Shown in pieces: positions 16,766 through 25,346 of a stretch of 64,000 bases of DNA. Numbering within the stretch: position 1 is the stretch's first letter; each line of letters starts with the position of its first letter. The DNA is from Saccharibacillus qingshengii (lineage in GTDB: Bacteria; Bacillota; Bacilli; Paenibacillales; Paenibacillaceae): positions 347,765 through 411,764 of the forward strand of contig NZ_JAAZWC010000001.1 of assembly GCF_013185195.1 (NCBI RefSeq), read 5' to 3'. Below the pieces are notes generated by a model, which saw only the letters and a program-made list of their open reading frames with translations, was not told the origin of the DNA and did no database searches. The position numbers and the translations under genes were made by a program.

Positions 16766-18289
16766 TTACAATTTCAGATTATACAGGCTCGAGTACTTTT
16801 GTTCCAAATAATCCGCCAGATAATCGGGGTTCAATTCTTCGCCGGTCACCTCGAAAATGATTTCGGACGGTTTTTTCGATTTGCCGAAACGGTAAATCTT
16901 CTCCGTCAGCCATTCCTTGATCGGCAGCAGATTGCCCTGCTCGATCAATTCGTCGAAATTGTCCATCTCTTGACGCAACGTATGCATGATCTGCGCCGCA
17001 TACATATTGCCGAGCGAATAGGAAGCGAAGTAACCGAACGCGCCGCCCGACCAGTGGACATCCTGCAGCACGCCCTGCGAATGGTTCGGCGGCGTAATGC
17101 CCAGATAGCTTTCGTATTTCGCATTCCAGACTTCCGGCAGTTTTTTGACATCGAGCTCTTCATTGAAAAGCATCTTCTCGATCTCGTAGCGGATAATGAT
17201 ATGCAGATTGTAAGTCAGTTCGTCCGCTTCGATCCGGATCAGCGAGTTCTCTACCCGGTTGGCGGCAAAATGGAACTGCTCCGGGGTCACGCCGATCAAT
17301 TGATCCGGAAACTGCTTTTGCAGTTCGCCGAAATACTGCTGCCAGAACGGCAGGCTGCGCCCGACCATATTCTCCCAAAAACGCGACTGCGACTCGTGGA
17401 TCCCCATCGATGTGCCCTGGGCAAGCGGCGTACCGGTCAGTTTCGGATTGATATTCTGTTCATACAGCGCATGGCCGCCTTCGTGCAGCGAACTGAACGC
17501 CGCGCTCAATACGTCGTGTTCGTGGTAATGGGTCGTGATACGAACGTCGCCCGGGTTAAGCCCCGTCGCGAAGGGATGTACGGTTTCGTCCAGGCGTCCG
17601 GCCTCGAAGTCATAACCCATTTCCTTGAGAATGAAATGACTGAACGCTTTTTGGCCTTCTTTCGGATACGTGGCATCCAGGAACGGCAGCTCCGGACGGA
17701 TATCCGAAGCCGCGATCGCTTCCGCCAACGGCACCAAGCGCTGCTTCAGCCGATCGAACACCGCATCCAGACGTTCGACCGTCATATCCGGTTCGTACAT
17801 GTCGAGCAGGGTGTCGTACGGCGTGTCTTTCGCACCCCAGTACCCGATAAATTTACGCAGCGTCGCTACGATTTCCGTCAGGAAAGGCTCGAACGAATCA
17901 AAATCGCCGCTGTCTTTGGCACCTTCCCATTTCGTTTCCGACTTGGAGGTAAGAATGGTGTAGGCCGTAAATTCGCTTTCCGGAATCTTGCGATTCTGAT
18001 CGTAACTTTTCTTGACCGTCTCTACGAGCCGGCGATCCACATCGTCAAGCTGCGCCAAATGCTCTTCCTGCGTAAACAGATCGAGATATGTACCCATTTC
18101 GTCCGACGTTTCCAGCTTGAAAGCTTCGGTCGACAGCAGGCCGATCGTTTCCGCCCGCGTTTCCGCGCCTTTGCTTGGAGCTCCCGTACGAAGATCCCAA
18201 TACATCAGGGCAACGGCTTCGTTGTAACTTCCGATTTTGGCCACTAATTTGCGAAATCCGTTCCATTGTTCCTGCAGCTGTTCATTCAT
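16766..18289 (-). CDS. M32 family metallocarboxypeptidase (carboxypeptidase Taq type)
   Basis: A cytosolic zinc or cobalt carboxypeptidase that trims C-terminal residues from peptides. The 507-residue protein is full family length. The HEXXH motif is present as SLHEGGHALYEQN near 268, with the third ligand region HESQSRFWENMVGRS near 300 and the family block RIEADELTYNLHIIIRYEIE near 350. No signal peptide. ATG 18289 is preceded by GAGGTGAACGA, and a good SigA promoter (TTGATT/TATGAT, 17-base spacer) lies upstream. It is a single-gene unit, divergent from the carbonic anhydrase gene. Confidence 0.95.
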   Translation of the reverse strand: MNEQLQEQWNGFRKLVAKIGSYNEAVALMYWDLRTGAPSKGAETRAETIGLLSTEAFKLETSDEMGTYLDLFTQEEHLAQLDDVDRRLVETVKKSYDQNRKIPESEFTAYTILTSKSETKWEGAKDSGDFDSFEPFLTEIVATLRKFIGYWGAKDTPYDTLLDMYEPDMTVERLDAVFDRLKQRLVPLAEAIAASDIRPELPFLDATYPKEGQKAFSHFILKEMGYDFEAGRLDETVHPFATGLNPGDVRITTHYHEHDVLSAAFSSLHEGGHALYEQNINPKLTGTPLAQGTSMGIHESQSRFWENMVGRSLPFWQQYFGELQKQFPDQLIGVTPEQFHFAANRVENSLIRIEADELTYNLHIIIRYEIEKMLFNEELDVKKLPEVWNAKYESYLGITPPNHSQGVLQDVHWSGGAFGYFASYSLGNMYAAQIMHTLRQEMDNFDELIEQGNLLPIKEWLTEKIYRFGKSKKPSEIIFEVTGEELNPDYLADYLEQKYSSLYNLKL

Positions 18290-18355
18290 TCGGATCGTTC
18301 ACCTCGTTTATTTAATCGTCCCATAAATAGGGTAAATATCAGGGCTTCCCTATTG

Positions 18356-18384
18356 ATCATACTTTTTGAAGAACACAGAATCAA
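18356..18384 (-). promoter_or_regulatory. SigA-type promoter of the M32 carboxypeptidase gene
   Basis: The minus strand carries TTGATT (18384-18379), a 17-base spacer and TATGAT (18361-18356), 67 bases upstream of the start codon. Confidence 0.7.
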
Positions 18385-18469
18385 TATGGCCGAATACTTT
18401 TCGGGCCGCTCCTTTTTGCACCGAAACACGCTTTTGAAACGCTTACGCGATTTTTGCCAAAATTCGGGC

Positions 18470-18499
18470 TTGAATTCGGGACGTTTCTTTATGTAAAAT
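18470..18499 (+). promoter_or_regulatory. Candidate promoter of the carbonic anhydrase gene
   Basis: TTGAAT (18470-18475), an 18-base spacer and TAAAAT (18494-18499) lie 40 bases upstream of the TTG start. Confidence 0.5.
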
Positions 18500-18538
18500 T
18501 CGTGATAACGCCCGAGGGCGAAAAAGGAGGCGCGGACT

Positions 18539-19138
18539 TTGAATCAGATTACGGAAATTTTGGACCACAACAAAGCATTCGTCGAAAACAAAGATTACGA
18601 GGCATTTATCAGCGGCAAATTCCCGGAGAAAAAAGTCGTCGTGCTGACCTGTATGGACACCCGGCTGACCGAGCTTCTCCCCCGTGCCATGAACATGCGC
18701 AACGGAGACGCCAAGATCCTCAAGACGGCAGGCGCCGTGATTTCTTCGCCGTACGGCAGTATCATGCGCAGCATCCTCGTCGCCCTGTACGAACTGCAGG
18801 CGGAAGAAGTGATCGTAGTCGGTCATCACGAATGCGGAATGGCTTCGCTTAACGCCGATCATATCATGGGTCAAATGCTTGACCGCGGCGTGTCGCAGGA
18901 AGTGCTCGATACGCTCGAACACTCCGGCGTCCGGCTCGGCCAATGGTTCAAAGGCGTGGAGAACGAGACGGAAGGCGTGATGCACAGCGTCAACATGATC
19001 TCCAACCATCCGCTTATGCCGGCAGGCATTCCGGTGCACGGCATGCTGATCGATCCCCGAACCGGACTGCTCGAACTGATCGCGGACGGTTACGAAAAAA
19101 TCAAAAAAGCGGACGGAAGCGGTCAGCCGACGGCTTGA
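18539..19138 (+). CDS. Beta-class carbonic anhydrase
   Basis: Interconverts CO2 and bicarbonate in the cytoplasm. The 199-residue protein has the zinc motif CMDTRL (near 38, the Cys-X-Asp-X-Arg dyad) and HHECGM (near 97, His-X2-Cys), between which lies KTAGAVISSPYGSIMRSILVALYEL. The start is TTG 18539: a perfect AAGGAGG lies 8 bases upstream and no ATG in frame is better placed. It resembles B. subtilis YtiB-type small beta anhydrases. It is divergent from the carboxypeptidase and followed by its own terminator. Confidence 0.94.
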   Translation: MNQITEILDHNKAFVENKDYEAFISGKFPEKKVVVLTCMDTRLTELLPRAMNMRNGDAKILKTAGAVISSPYGSIMRSILVALYELQAEEVIVVGHHECGMASLNADHIMGQMLDRGVSQEVLDTLEHSGVRLGQWFKGVENETEGVMHSVNMISNHPLMPAGIPVHGMLIDPRTGLLELIADGYEKIKKADGSGQPTA

Positions 19139-19189
19139 TGCCGCAAAGCCGACCTTCGGCGCTGCGGATGGAATCCCTTATACAACTCG

Positions 19190-19218
19190 GCGCGTTTTCT
19201 TCGGAAAACGCGCTTTTT
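19190..19218 (+). terminator. Rho-independent terminator of the carbonic anhydrase gene
   Basis: A perfect 10-bp stem (gcgcgttttc/gaaaacgcgc) closed by a TTCG tetraloop and followed by TTTTT. Confidence 0.93.
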
Positions 19219-19358
19219 GTCATGAGCAGGATCCTCGCTTTCGTCCAAACGGAGCGTTCTTGTCGGTTGCCTCGGCCTCTTTTAATGTTGTACACTTGTG
19301 TGGAGGAATACGTTCGTCCCTTGGCGGGGCGCCTTGAATACAGAAAACGGGTGATTTT

Positions 19359-19898
19359 ATGAATATACTTTCTTACGGCCTGCTTGCGCTGGTCTCGCGC
19401 ACGGAAGCGTCGGGCTATGATTTGATGCTCAAGATCCAGCCTTTCTGGCAGGCGAAGCACAGCCAGATTTATCCGCTGCTCGGCAGTATGGAAGAACAGG
19501 GCCTGCTCAGCGCAAAATGGATTCAGCAGGCGGACAAACCGGACAAAAAGCTGTATTCCATTACGCCCGAGGGCACCCTCAAGCTGCACGAGTGGCTGTC
19601 GGAGCCGACGGCACCTCCGGTTATGCGCGACGAATTCAATCTGAAGTGTTTCTGCATCCACTTGGCCGAACCTTCAGAGGTACGCCGCATGTTCGCGGAA
19701 CGCCGGAAATACCATATCGATCGGATGAAATACTACAAAGATATCCAGGTAGCCATTCCGGCCGAACACCGCCATCCCGGCCATATCGGATTCGAAGATT
19801 ACATTCTGCTGCAAAAAGCCATTATGCGTACCCAGGCCAGCGTCGACTGGATCGATTGGGTCGAGCAGGAGTACGGGCAGTGGACTGCGCCGGTTTGA
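19359..19898 (+). CDS. PadR-family transcriptional regulator
   Basis: A winged-helix regulator of 179 residues. The N-terminal PadR domain (ILSYGLLALVSRTEASGYDLM, then HSQIYPLLGSMEEQGLLSA near 34-52 and KKLYSITPEGTLKLHEWL near 66-83) is followed by the helical Vir_act_alpha_C dimerisation domain (about 90-175). The effector is unknown. The ribosome-binding site is weak (GGGTGA). Such regulators usually control an adjacent transporter, but none is next to it; the only downstream gene is a small membrane protein, so its target cannot be named. Confidence 0.93.
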   Translation: MNILSYGLLALVSRTEASGYDLMLKIQPFWQAKHSQIYPLLGSMEEQGLLSAKWIQQADKPDKKLYSITPEGTLKLHEWLSEPTAPPVMRDEFNLKCFCIHLAEPSEVRRMFAERRKYHIDRMKYYKDIQVAIPAEHRHPGHIGFEDYILLQKAIMRTQASVDWIDWVEQEYGQWTAPV

Positions 19899-19961
19899 TG
19901 GCACAGCCGATTGCCGCGTATTAATCGTTAACAATCGAAACAGTCTTACCTTTCCCCCGTA

Positions 19962-20015
19962 TAAGATCAAGCAAAGGCAAAGAGTCTTTACTCTGCCTTT
20001 TCGCTAACGATCTTA
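19962..20015 (+). terminator. Nested hairpin between padR and the small membrane protein gene
   Basis: Three stacked helices: taagatc/gatctta (outer), aaaggc/gccttt (middle) and agagt/actct (inner), loop CTTT. A short T-run follows the middle helix. It may be a padR terminator or a leader structure of the next gene, whose ribosome-binding site begins 4 bases later. Confidence 0.5.
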
Positions 20016-20033
20016 TTAGGGGGAATTTTGTTT

Positions 20034-20486
20034 ATGATGAAGCGATCCAAGAAAATATTCTCCGTAATCTTGTCTTTCCTGATCTTGTTCGCCGCTTCCG
20101 CGGTTGTGCCGGAACAAGCCGATGCACGCCGCGGCGGCTCCGGTCCGCGGACGTACGCGGGTACGCCGAACAAATCGCAAAATATCGACAGCATCCGTTC
20201 GGGCATGCGTTCGAACTCCAATCCTTCTTCCCGCAGCGGCTATGCGCGCACCCATACAAATAACCGCGGGATTTTGGGCGGAACCTTTTTCCGGGGCTTG
20301 TTCTTCGGCGGGATCGCCGGTCTGCTGTTCGGCAGCCTTTTCGTCCATATGGGCGTATTCGGCGGACTGCTCGGTCTTCTTGTCAACGTGCTTGTCTTCT
20401 ATATGCTGTTTGCCGTGATTCGTACCGTCTACCTCGCTATCCGGGATAATCGCCGCCGTTCGCGCGAACGGAATAGACGCCGCTGA
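20034..20486 (+). CDS. Small secreted/membrane protein resembling the N-terminus of bacterial Tim44-domain proteins
   Basis: A 150-residue protein with a clear signal peptide (KRSKKIFSVILSFLILFAASAVV, probable cleavage after QADA near 28), a polar Arg/Gly/Ser/Asn-rich stretch (about 30-80), then a Gly/Phe/Leu-rich membrane hairpin (GGTFFRGLFFGGIAGLLFG, LLGLLVNVLVFYMLFAVIR) and a basic tail NRRRSRERNRRR. The layout matches the first half of Paenibacillus and Bacillus Tim44-like proteins, but the C-terminal Tim44 domain is absent. ATG 20034 is preferred over TTG 20028; both follow AGGGGG. The function is unknown. Confidence 0.72.
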   Translation: MMKRSKKIFSVILSFLILFAASAVVPEQADARRGGSGPRTYAGTPNKSQNIDSIRSGMRSNSNPSSRSGYARTHTNNRGILGGTFFRGLFFGGIAGLLFGSLFVHMGVFGGLLGLLVNVLVFYMLFAVIRTVYLAIRDNRRRSRERNRRR

Positions 20487-20689
20487 GCCGATTCGCGGAA
20501 TACGTCAATCTGACGCGGATCCGGGAAGCCCAGCGCCTGCTGCGGGAGACCCGGCACAGCGTGACGTTGGTCTCCGAACTTGCGGGCTTCGACAACTTCT
20601 CGCATTTCGGCAAAATGTTCAAACGCCTGTCGGGCGTCTCGCCGCGCGAATATCGGAATATGGAGCGGACAGCGGGCAGAACCGACTGA
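20483..20689 (+). pseudogene. C-terminal remnant of an AraC-family regulator
   Basis: Reading from 20483, 68 codons encode LSRFAEYVNLTRIREAQRLL, then a stretch with SVTLVSELAGFDNFSHFGK and MFKRLSGVSPREYRNM, ending in TGA at 20687. This is the second half of an AraC double helix-turn-helix domain, including the FDNFSHFGKMFKR recognition block. There is no start codon, no N-terminal domain and no first helix-turn-helix, and the frame meets TAG at 20474. The remnant overlaps the last codons of the preceding gene in another frame. It is a decayed fragment or a deletion scar. Confidence 0.8.
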
Positions 20690-20759
20690 CGACCTGCCGC
20701 TTTCTCTGCGTATCCCCGAACACTATTTTGAGGACATAAGGCCGGCTTGGTCCTCCGTT

Positions 20760-23700
20760 CTACCTATTCACCCGCAGCGTGATGATCTCGTACGGTTTGA
20801 ACAGCTGCCGTCTCTGCGCGCCCAGGCTCTGCGTCTCGCCTTCGATCGAGCGTTCCAGCAGATCGCATACCTGCCATGAAGAAACGGGATAATCGCTGCA
20901 AATATTGACCTGGACCCGGCGTCCCATGTATTCGTGCAGCCGCACGATAAATCCGCCGCCGTCTTCGGCAAGCTTGATCGCATCGATCGCGATTCCCGCC
21001 GTATCCGTCCGGATGAGCGAGCGGCCTGCTCCGGCGGTATACGCTCCGCGGACCGCTCTCGGCGGGTCGTTCAGCGACCATGCTTCTTCCGCCGTTCGGC
21101 CTTCCGCCCAGTCGCCGGCATGCGGCAGCAGCGCATAGGTGAATACATGTTCACCCTGATCGGCGCTCCAGTCCGGATCGGTCGCAGACTTGATCAAGGT
21201 CAGCCGGATCGTGTGGTCTTTGATATCGTAGCCGTATTTGCAGTCGTTCAGCAGGCTCACGCCGTAATCCCGCTCCGACAAATCCGCCCATTGATGGCCG
21301 ACACTCTCAAAGCGCGCGTAGTCCCAACTCGTATTCCAGTGCGTCGGCCGTTTGACGTTGCCGAACTGGATATCGTAAGTCGCTTCGGTCGCACGGATCG
21401 CAGCCGGGAAGGACACCTTGAGCAGTTGATGCTGTTCCCTCCAGTCCACCGTCGTCTCGAAATCGATCTGCCGCCGGCTCGCGTAGACCTTCATGTCCTG
21501 GGTGACGGAAGAATCCATATAACGCCAGGTCGTGCGCAGCACGGCTGCAAGCGGCCCGGTGCGGATCCACTCCATCGAGATTACATCCGTGATTTCGCGC
21601 TTTTTTTCCACGTAGTCCAGATCGATGTTCCAGGCGTCGTATTCCAGCGGTTTGTCTTCGAACACCTGCAGCACATTGCCGCATTCGCCCTCGAACAGCA
21701 CTTCGCGCTGCGCTTCCCGGTCGAAGATCCGGCTGAGCTGCCCCGCTTCGTTCCATTCCAGCACATAGAAAGGCGTCGTCAACCGTCCTTCTTCCCGGGC
21801 GAAAGGATCTTCTTGCCCGGCTTGATCCGCAGCAGGCGAAGCGTAAATCACCGTGCTGCCCATCGGCGGCAGCGACGGCACTTCGACGAGCCATTCGCCG
21901 CCTTCCATACGCTGGGCGCGCAGACTGCGGCCCTGTGCATCCGTCCAGGAGCGGTTGACGGCGTCTTCGCAGCGCACATCCACCAAGCCGGTCCGTTCGA
22001 AGAAAGCGCCGCTGAATACAGTATAAGCCGTTTCTCCGGAAGACGGATCGGAAGCGGTCTCCTGGAGTTCGCCGGAGGCCGCAGTCGCGGAATCCTGCGT
22101 CAGCTGCCGCGCCGCAAGCTCCACCAGAGTTCCGCCGATCTGCTCCGCCTGTTCGTATTCGACGCGCGAATCTTCGTACACTTCCCGGATCGCCGATCCC
22201 GGAATGATATCGTGGAACTGGTTGCGCAGCAGGATTTGCCAGCCTTCCAGCAGCTCCGCCGCCGGATAGCTCCCGAGATCGCCACTCTCCGCCGCCAGCA
22301 GCACATGCAGCCATTCGGCTTCCCGGTAGGTCATTTCCAGCTTCCGGTTCATCCGCTTGTTGTGCGCCTGACTCGTATATGTCCCCCGATGCGTCTCCAG
22401 ATACAGTTCGCCGTCCCACGTATGCACGTATTCGCCGGTGGTCCGGATCGTCTCGTTCAAGCGCTCGAAATAGTCGTCCGCGCGGCCCGGCTTGACGCTC
22501 GGAATACCCGGCAGCGTATCGAGGCGCCGGCGCATTTCCAGCATGTCGCGGTTGACGCCGCCTCCTCCGTCGCCGTAGCCGTAAGCCAGCAGCAGTTCGG
22601 TATTGAGGTTTTTGTCCCGATACAGATCCCAGATCCCCTGCACGGAAAAAGCTTCGATCACCCCGTTGTACGTAATGCCCTGGGACAAAGGTTTGGCGCG
22701 CGTCGTGATAAAATGGGTCAGCACTTCGCTGCCGTCGATCCCCCGCCAGTAGAACGTATCGTGCGGCATCTTGTTGTAGCGGTTCCAGCCGAGCTTGGTC
22801 GTCATGAACGTCTCGATTCCGGATTTGCGCAGAATCTGCGGCAGCGCCCAGCTGTAACCGAACACGTCGGGCAGCCACAGATGCTTGCACTCCACGCCGA
22901 ATTCATCCCGGAAAAACTGTGTGCCGTACAGAATCTGACGTACCAGCGACTCGCCGCTCGTCAGATTGCAGTCGGCTTCCAGCCACATCGCGCCGCCCGC
23001 TTCCCAGCGTCCTTCGCGGACCCGGTCGGCAATTTGTTCGTACAGCTCCGGGTAATCCTGCTTCATATAGGCGTACAGCTGGGGTTGGGTTTGCAAAAAG
23101 ACGTACTCCGGAAATTGGTGCATCAGACGCAGCACGGTCGAGAAAGAACGTGCCGCTTTTTCCCGGGTGTGGGTCAGGCGCCACAACCAGGCCACATCGA
23201 TATGCGTATGTCCCACCGCAGTGACCGTGACCGGATGTTCCGGGCTGCGGATACCGGATAAGCGGCTCTGCAGTTCCCGGCCCGCCGCCTCTACGCTGTC
23301 ATAAAAACCGGCACTCCCCGGTTTGGACCAGTCGATTGCGCCAAACGCACGGTTGAGTGCGGACAGCAGTTCCGACTTCAGCGCGTCATTCTCCGGCAGT
23401 TCCCGGTAGACGCCGAGCACGGCGCGCGCCTTGTAATACAAATCGTCCGCCGCTTCGTCGAGCCATGTCAGCCGTGCCGTACGGATCACATGCTCCTGCG
23501 GGGTAGGCAGACCGCCGCCTTCAAGCCCCGACCAGAGCCGGAACGACAGCTCAAGGGTCCGGCCCACTGTATCCGCTTCCATAAAAACTTCCAAATGATT
23601 GGAATCCACGCCCTGATACGGATGTCCGTCCACGAACAACAGCGATTCGAAGCCGCTGTTGTAGAAATCGCCCGTGCGGCCGAAATCGAACAAACCGACA

Positions 23701-23948
23701 ATGCGGCGGCCGCTCCATTCGGCCGGAATCTCTACGCGGCGCTGCAGCCAGATATAGCGATCCCGCCCGCTCCAGCGTTCGCCGATCGCATACGTCCGCC
23801 CCTCGTCGAACGTGACCGGCGGATAAGCGCCATTGGCTCCTTCTTCATCTTCGATCCCTGCCCATTCGCCAAGTTCGATCGGCTCTCTGTAGCGGTAAGC
23901 TTCCAGCTCCTGAATGCGTGCAGCCAGTTTTTCTTCGGTTGAGAACAT
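20760..23948 (-). CDS. GH38 alpha-mannosidase (full-length)
   Basis: Retaining alpha-mannosidase, probably cytoplasmic (no signal peptide), releasing mannose from alpha-mannosides. The 1062-residue protein has an N-terminal jelly-roll-like region (1-240) and the GH38 catalytic domain. This carries the zinc motif AVGHTHIDVAWLWRLTHTREK near 256, the nucleophile region HLWLPDVFGYSWALPQIL near 370 (Asp in LPDVFGYS), and GYGDGGGGVNRDMLEMRRR near 470. The long C-terminal beta domains end in PYEIITLRVNR. ATG 23948 follows GGAGGCG. The gene is preceded by a palindromic operator also found in front of its divergent-unit LacI regulator. It belongs to a different subgroup from the second GH38 enzyme in this window. 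Confidence 0.94.
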   Translation of the reverse strand: MFSTEEKLAARIQELEAYRYREPIELGEWAGIEDEEGANGAYPPVTFDEGRTYAIGERWSGRDRYIWLQRRVEIPAEWSGRRIVGLFDFGRTGDFYNSGFESLLFVDGHPYQGVDSNHLEVFMEADTVGRTLELSFRLWSGLEGGGLPTPQEHVIRTARLTWLDEAADDLYYKARAVLGVYRELPENDALKSELLSALNRAFGAIDWSKPGSAGFYDSVEAAGRELQSRLSGIRSPEHPVTVTAVGHTHIDVAWLWRLTHTREKAARSFSTVLRLMHQFPEYVFLQTQPQLYAYMKQDYPELYEQIADRVREGRWEAGGAMWLEADCNLTSGESLVRQILYGTQFFRDEFGVECKHLWLPDVFGYSWALPQILRKSGIETFMTTKLGWNRYNKMPHDTFYWRGIDGSEVLTHFITTRAKPLSQGITYNGVIEAFSVQGIWDLYRDKNLNTELLLAYGYGDGGGGVNRDMLEMRRRLDTLPGIPSVKPGRADDYFERLNETIRTTGEYVHTWDGELYLETHRGTYTSQAHNKRMNRKLEMTYREAEWLHVLLAAESGDLGSYPAAELLEGWQILLRNQFHDIIPGSAIREVYEDSRVEYEQAEQIGGTLVELAARQLTQDSATAASGELQETASDPSSGETAYTVFSGAFFERTGLVDVRCEDAVNRSWTDAQGRSLRAQRMEGGEWLVEVPSLPPMGSTVIYASPAADQAGQEDPFAREEGRLTTPFYVLEWNEAGQLSRIFDREAQREVLFEGECGNVLQVFEDKPLEYDAWNIDLDYVEKKREITDVISMEWIRTGPLAAVLRTTWRYMDSSVTQDMKVYASRRQIDFETTVDWREQHQLLKVSFPAAIRATEATYDIQFGNVKRPTHWNTSWDYARFESVGHQWADLSERDYGVSLLNDCKYGYDIKDHTIRLTLIKSATDPDWSADQGEHVFTYALLPHAGDWAEGRTAEEAWSLNDPPRAVRGAYTAGAGRSLIRTDTAGIAIDAIKLAEDGGGFIVRLHEYMGRRVQVNICSDYPVSSWQVCDLLERSIEGETQSLGAQRRQLFKPYEIITLRVNR

Positions 23949-23962
23949 ATCATCGCCTCCTG

Positions 23963-23978
23963 TATAACACGTGTTATA
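23963..23978. promoter_or_regulatory. Palindromic LacI-type operator of the alpha-mannosidase gene
   Basis: The perfect 16-bp palindrome tataacacgtgttata lies 15 bases upstream of the mannosidase start codon. The same core occurs at 25207-25224 before the adjacent LacI gene. Confidence 0.8.
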
Positions 23979-24132
23979 TGACCAAGAAATGGGCGGATTC
24001 CGAAGAATACCGCCTTGAATTCCGAAGATGCCTATCAAGCCATCTGCTCTCCATTCTATCCGCCAAAGCTCCGGCCGATCTTCTGCGGACTGCGCCGCCT
24101 GATATCCGTTCCCCCCGCGTGCGCGAACGGAA

Positions 24133-25188
24133 TCACGCGCTCTCGCCCGGCTTCAGCAGAGCGGGCAGCCGCAGCTTGGAAGGCGATCCGCTCTCGCCCT
24201 GCGCCTGCCTCAGCACGCCGGCGACCGCCGCTTCCCCCATTGCCGCATAAGGAATCTCCACGCAGCTGAGTGTCGGCACGCTCAATACGTCGCCTTGAAT
24301 CGTATTGTCGGCGGCCATGACGCGCAGATCGCCGCCGACGGTCAATCCGCAGGTTCGCGCGGCGCGGTACAGGTCGGGAACCGCACTGGACCAATTCACC
24401 AGAACCGGCGGAGCCTGCTTGCGCTCGCTGCGCCGTTGGCACCAGTCGGTCCAGTCTACCCGGTCGGCCTGCTGCAGATGACGCGAGACGTCCGGCTGCA
24501 ACCCGTACCTACGGCACCAGTCTTCATAGCCCTGCCTGCGCTGCCGCTCCGCTTCGTTGACTCGGCCGCCGTGTGAAGCGCTGAATACTTCCGCGTACTC
24601 CGGAGCGAAGACGGACCGGGGAGACTTTGCCCGCAAATAGTCGAGCGCCGTCTCCATACTGCCGCGGTAATCGGCATGCACGGAATGAATATTCTCCGCC
24701 TCGGCATATCCTTCCACCGATACGTAAGGCACGCCGATCGCGCAGATCCGCTCCGCCCACTCCGGATCTCGATAACTGGTATCGTCAAGCGTCACAATTC
24801 CGTCAATTCTGCGCTGATGGTAAAGTTCCAGCAGTTCGGCGCGCGCTTCGCCCGGCTTCCCCCGCCCCGGCGAGCTGAGCAGCAGATGGTAGCCCTGCGC
24901 TTCGCCCGCCCGCTGCATGCCTTCCAGCAGCCGCATAAACAGCGGATGGACCGTATCGCCGAATGCGGCAAGCGTCATGCTGCGGCCCGTCTTCATTCCG
25001 CGCGCCCGCGCGTCCACATGGTAATCCAGCTGACGAATCGCTTCCAGCACCGTCTCGCGCGTCTGCTCGCTTACGCCGATTCCCGGCGTCCCGTTCAGTA
25101 CGGCCGAGACCACGCTGCGCGAGACGCCGGCCAGACGCGCCACATCCTGGCTGGTCGTTCTTTTGGAACCTGTCGATTTGGGAGTCAT
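24133..25188 (-). CDS. LacI-family regulator, probably of the adjacent alpha-mannosidase
   Basis: A LacI/GalR repressor of 351 residues: helix-turn-helix TSQDVARLAGVSRSVVSAVLNG (about 12-33) followed by a periplasmic-binding-protein-like effector domain (TLAAFGDTVHPLFMRLLEG onward). Its hinge helix region is atypical (VDARARGMKTGRS). ATG 25188 follows GAGGTG; five further upstream residues in frame overlap the operator. It lies 184 bases upstream of the alpha-mannosidase on the same strand. Both genes carry the same palindrome, so it is very likely autoregulated and the repressor of the mannosidase. The inducer is presumably mannose or a mannoside (inference). Confidence 0.92.
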   Translation of the reverse strand: MTPKSTGSKRTTSQDVARLAGVSRSVVSAVLNGTPGIGVSEQTRETVLEAIRQLDYHVDARARGMKTGRSMTLAAFGDTVHPLFMRLLEGMQRAGEAQGYHLLLSSPGRGKPGEARAELLELYHQRRIDGIVTLDDTSYRDPEWAERICAIGVPYVSVEGYAEAENIHSVHADYRGSMETALDYLRAKSPRSVFAPEYAEVFSASHGGRVNEAERQRRQGYEDWCRRYGLQPDVSRHLQQADRVDWTDWCQRRSERKQAPPVLVNWSSAVPDLYRAARTCGLTVGGDLRVMAADNTIQGDVLSVPTLSCVEIPYAAMGEAAVAGVLRQAQGESGSPSKLRLPALLKPGESA

Positions 25189-25206
25189 CACAGCACCTCG
25201 CACCCA

Positions 25207-25224
25207 ATATAACACGTGTTATAT
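25207..25224. promoter_or_regulatory. Palindromic operator of the LacI gene
   Basis: The perfect 18-bp palindrome ATATAACACGTGTTATAT lies 18 bases upstream of the LacI start. It is identical over 16 bp to the site in front of the alpha-mannosidase. Confidence 0.82.
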
Positions 25225-25281
25225 CGGCTGTACAGACCGGAATGCGTCTCCAAAAACCGGCTTTTCGCAGTCTTCTCCGCG

Positions 25282-25310
25282 TTGACAACCTCCCCTGACG
25301 GCTTTATGAT
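25282..25310 (+). promoter_or_regulatory. SigA promoter of the hexuronate LacI gene and operon
   Basis: A perfect TTGACA -35 (25282-25287), 17-base spacer and TATGAT -10 (25305-25310), 37 bases upstream of the start codon. Confidence 0.88.
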
Positions 25311-25323
25311 GAAAACGTTAACA
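25310..25323. promoter_or_regulatory. cre-like / LacI-type operator overlapping the -10
   Basis: TGAAAACGTTAACA matches the CcpA cre consensus TGWNANCGNTNWCA at all fixed positions and starts on the last base of the -10. It could be a catabolite-repression site or the regulator's own operator, as LacI-family sites share this form. Confidence 0.7.
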
Positions 25324-25346
25324 TTTATAAGGTGGGAGATCAAACC

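Noticed and set aside
20934-23261. A 775-codon plus-strand open frame opposite the GH38 gene
   Set aside because: Antisense shadow; no conserved motif and the opposite strand has a clear enzyme. The similar frame at 55926-58541 opposite metE was rejected for the same reason.
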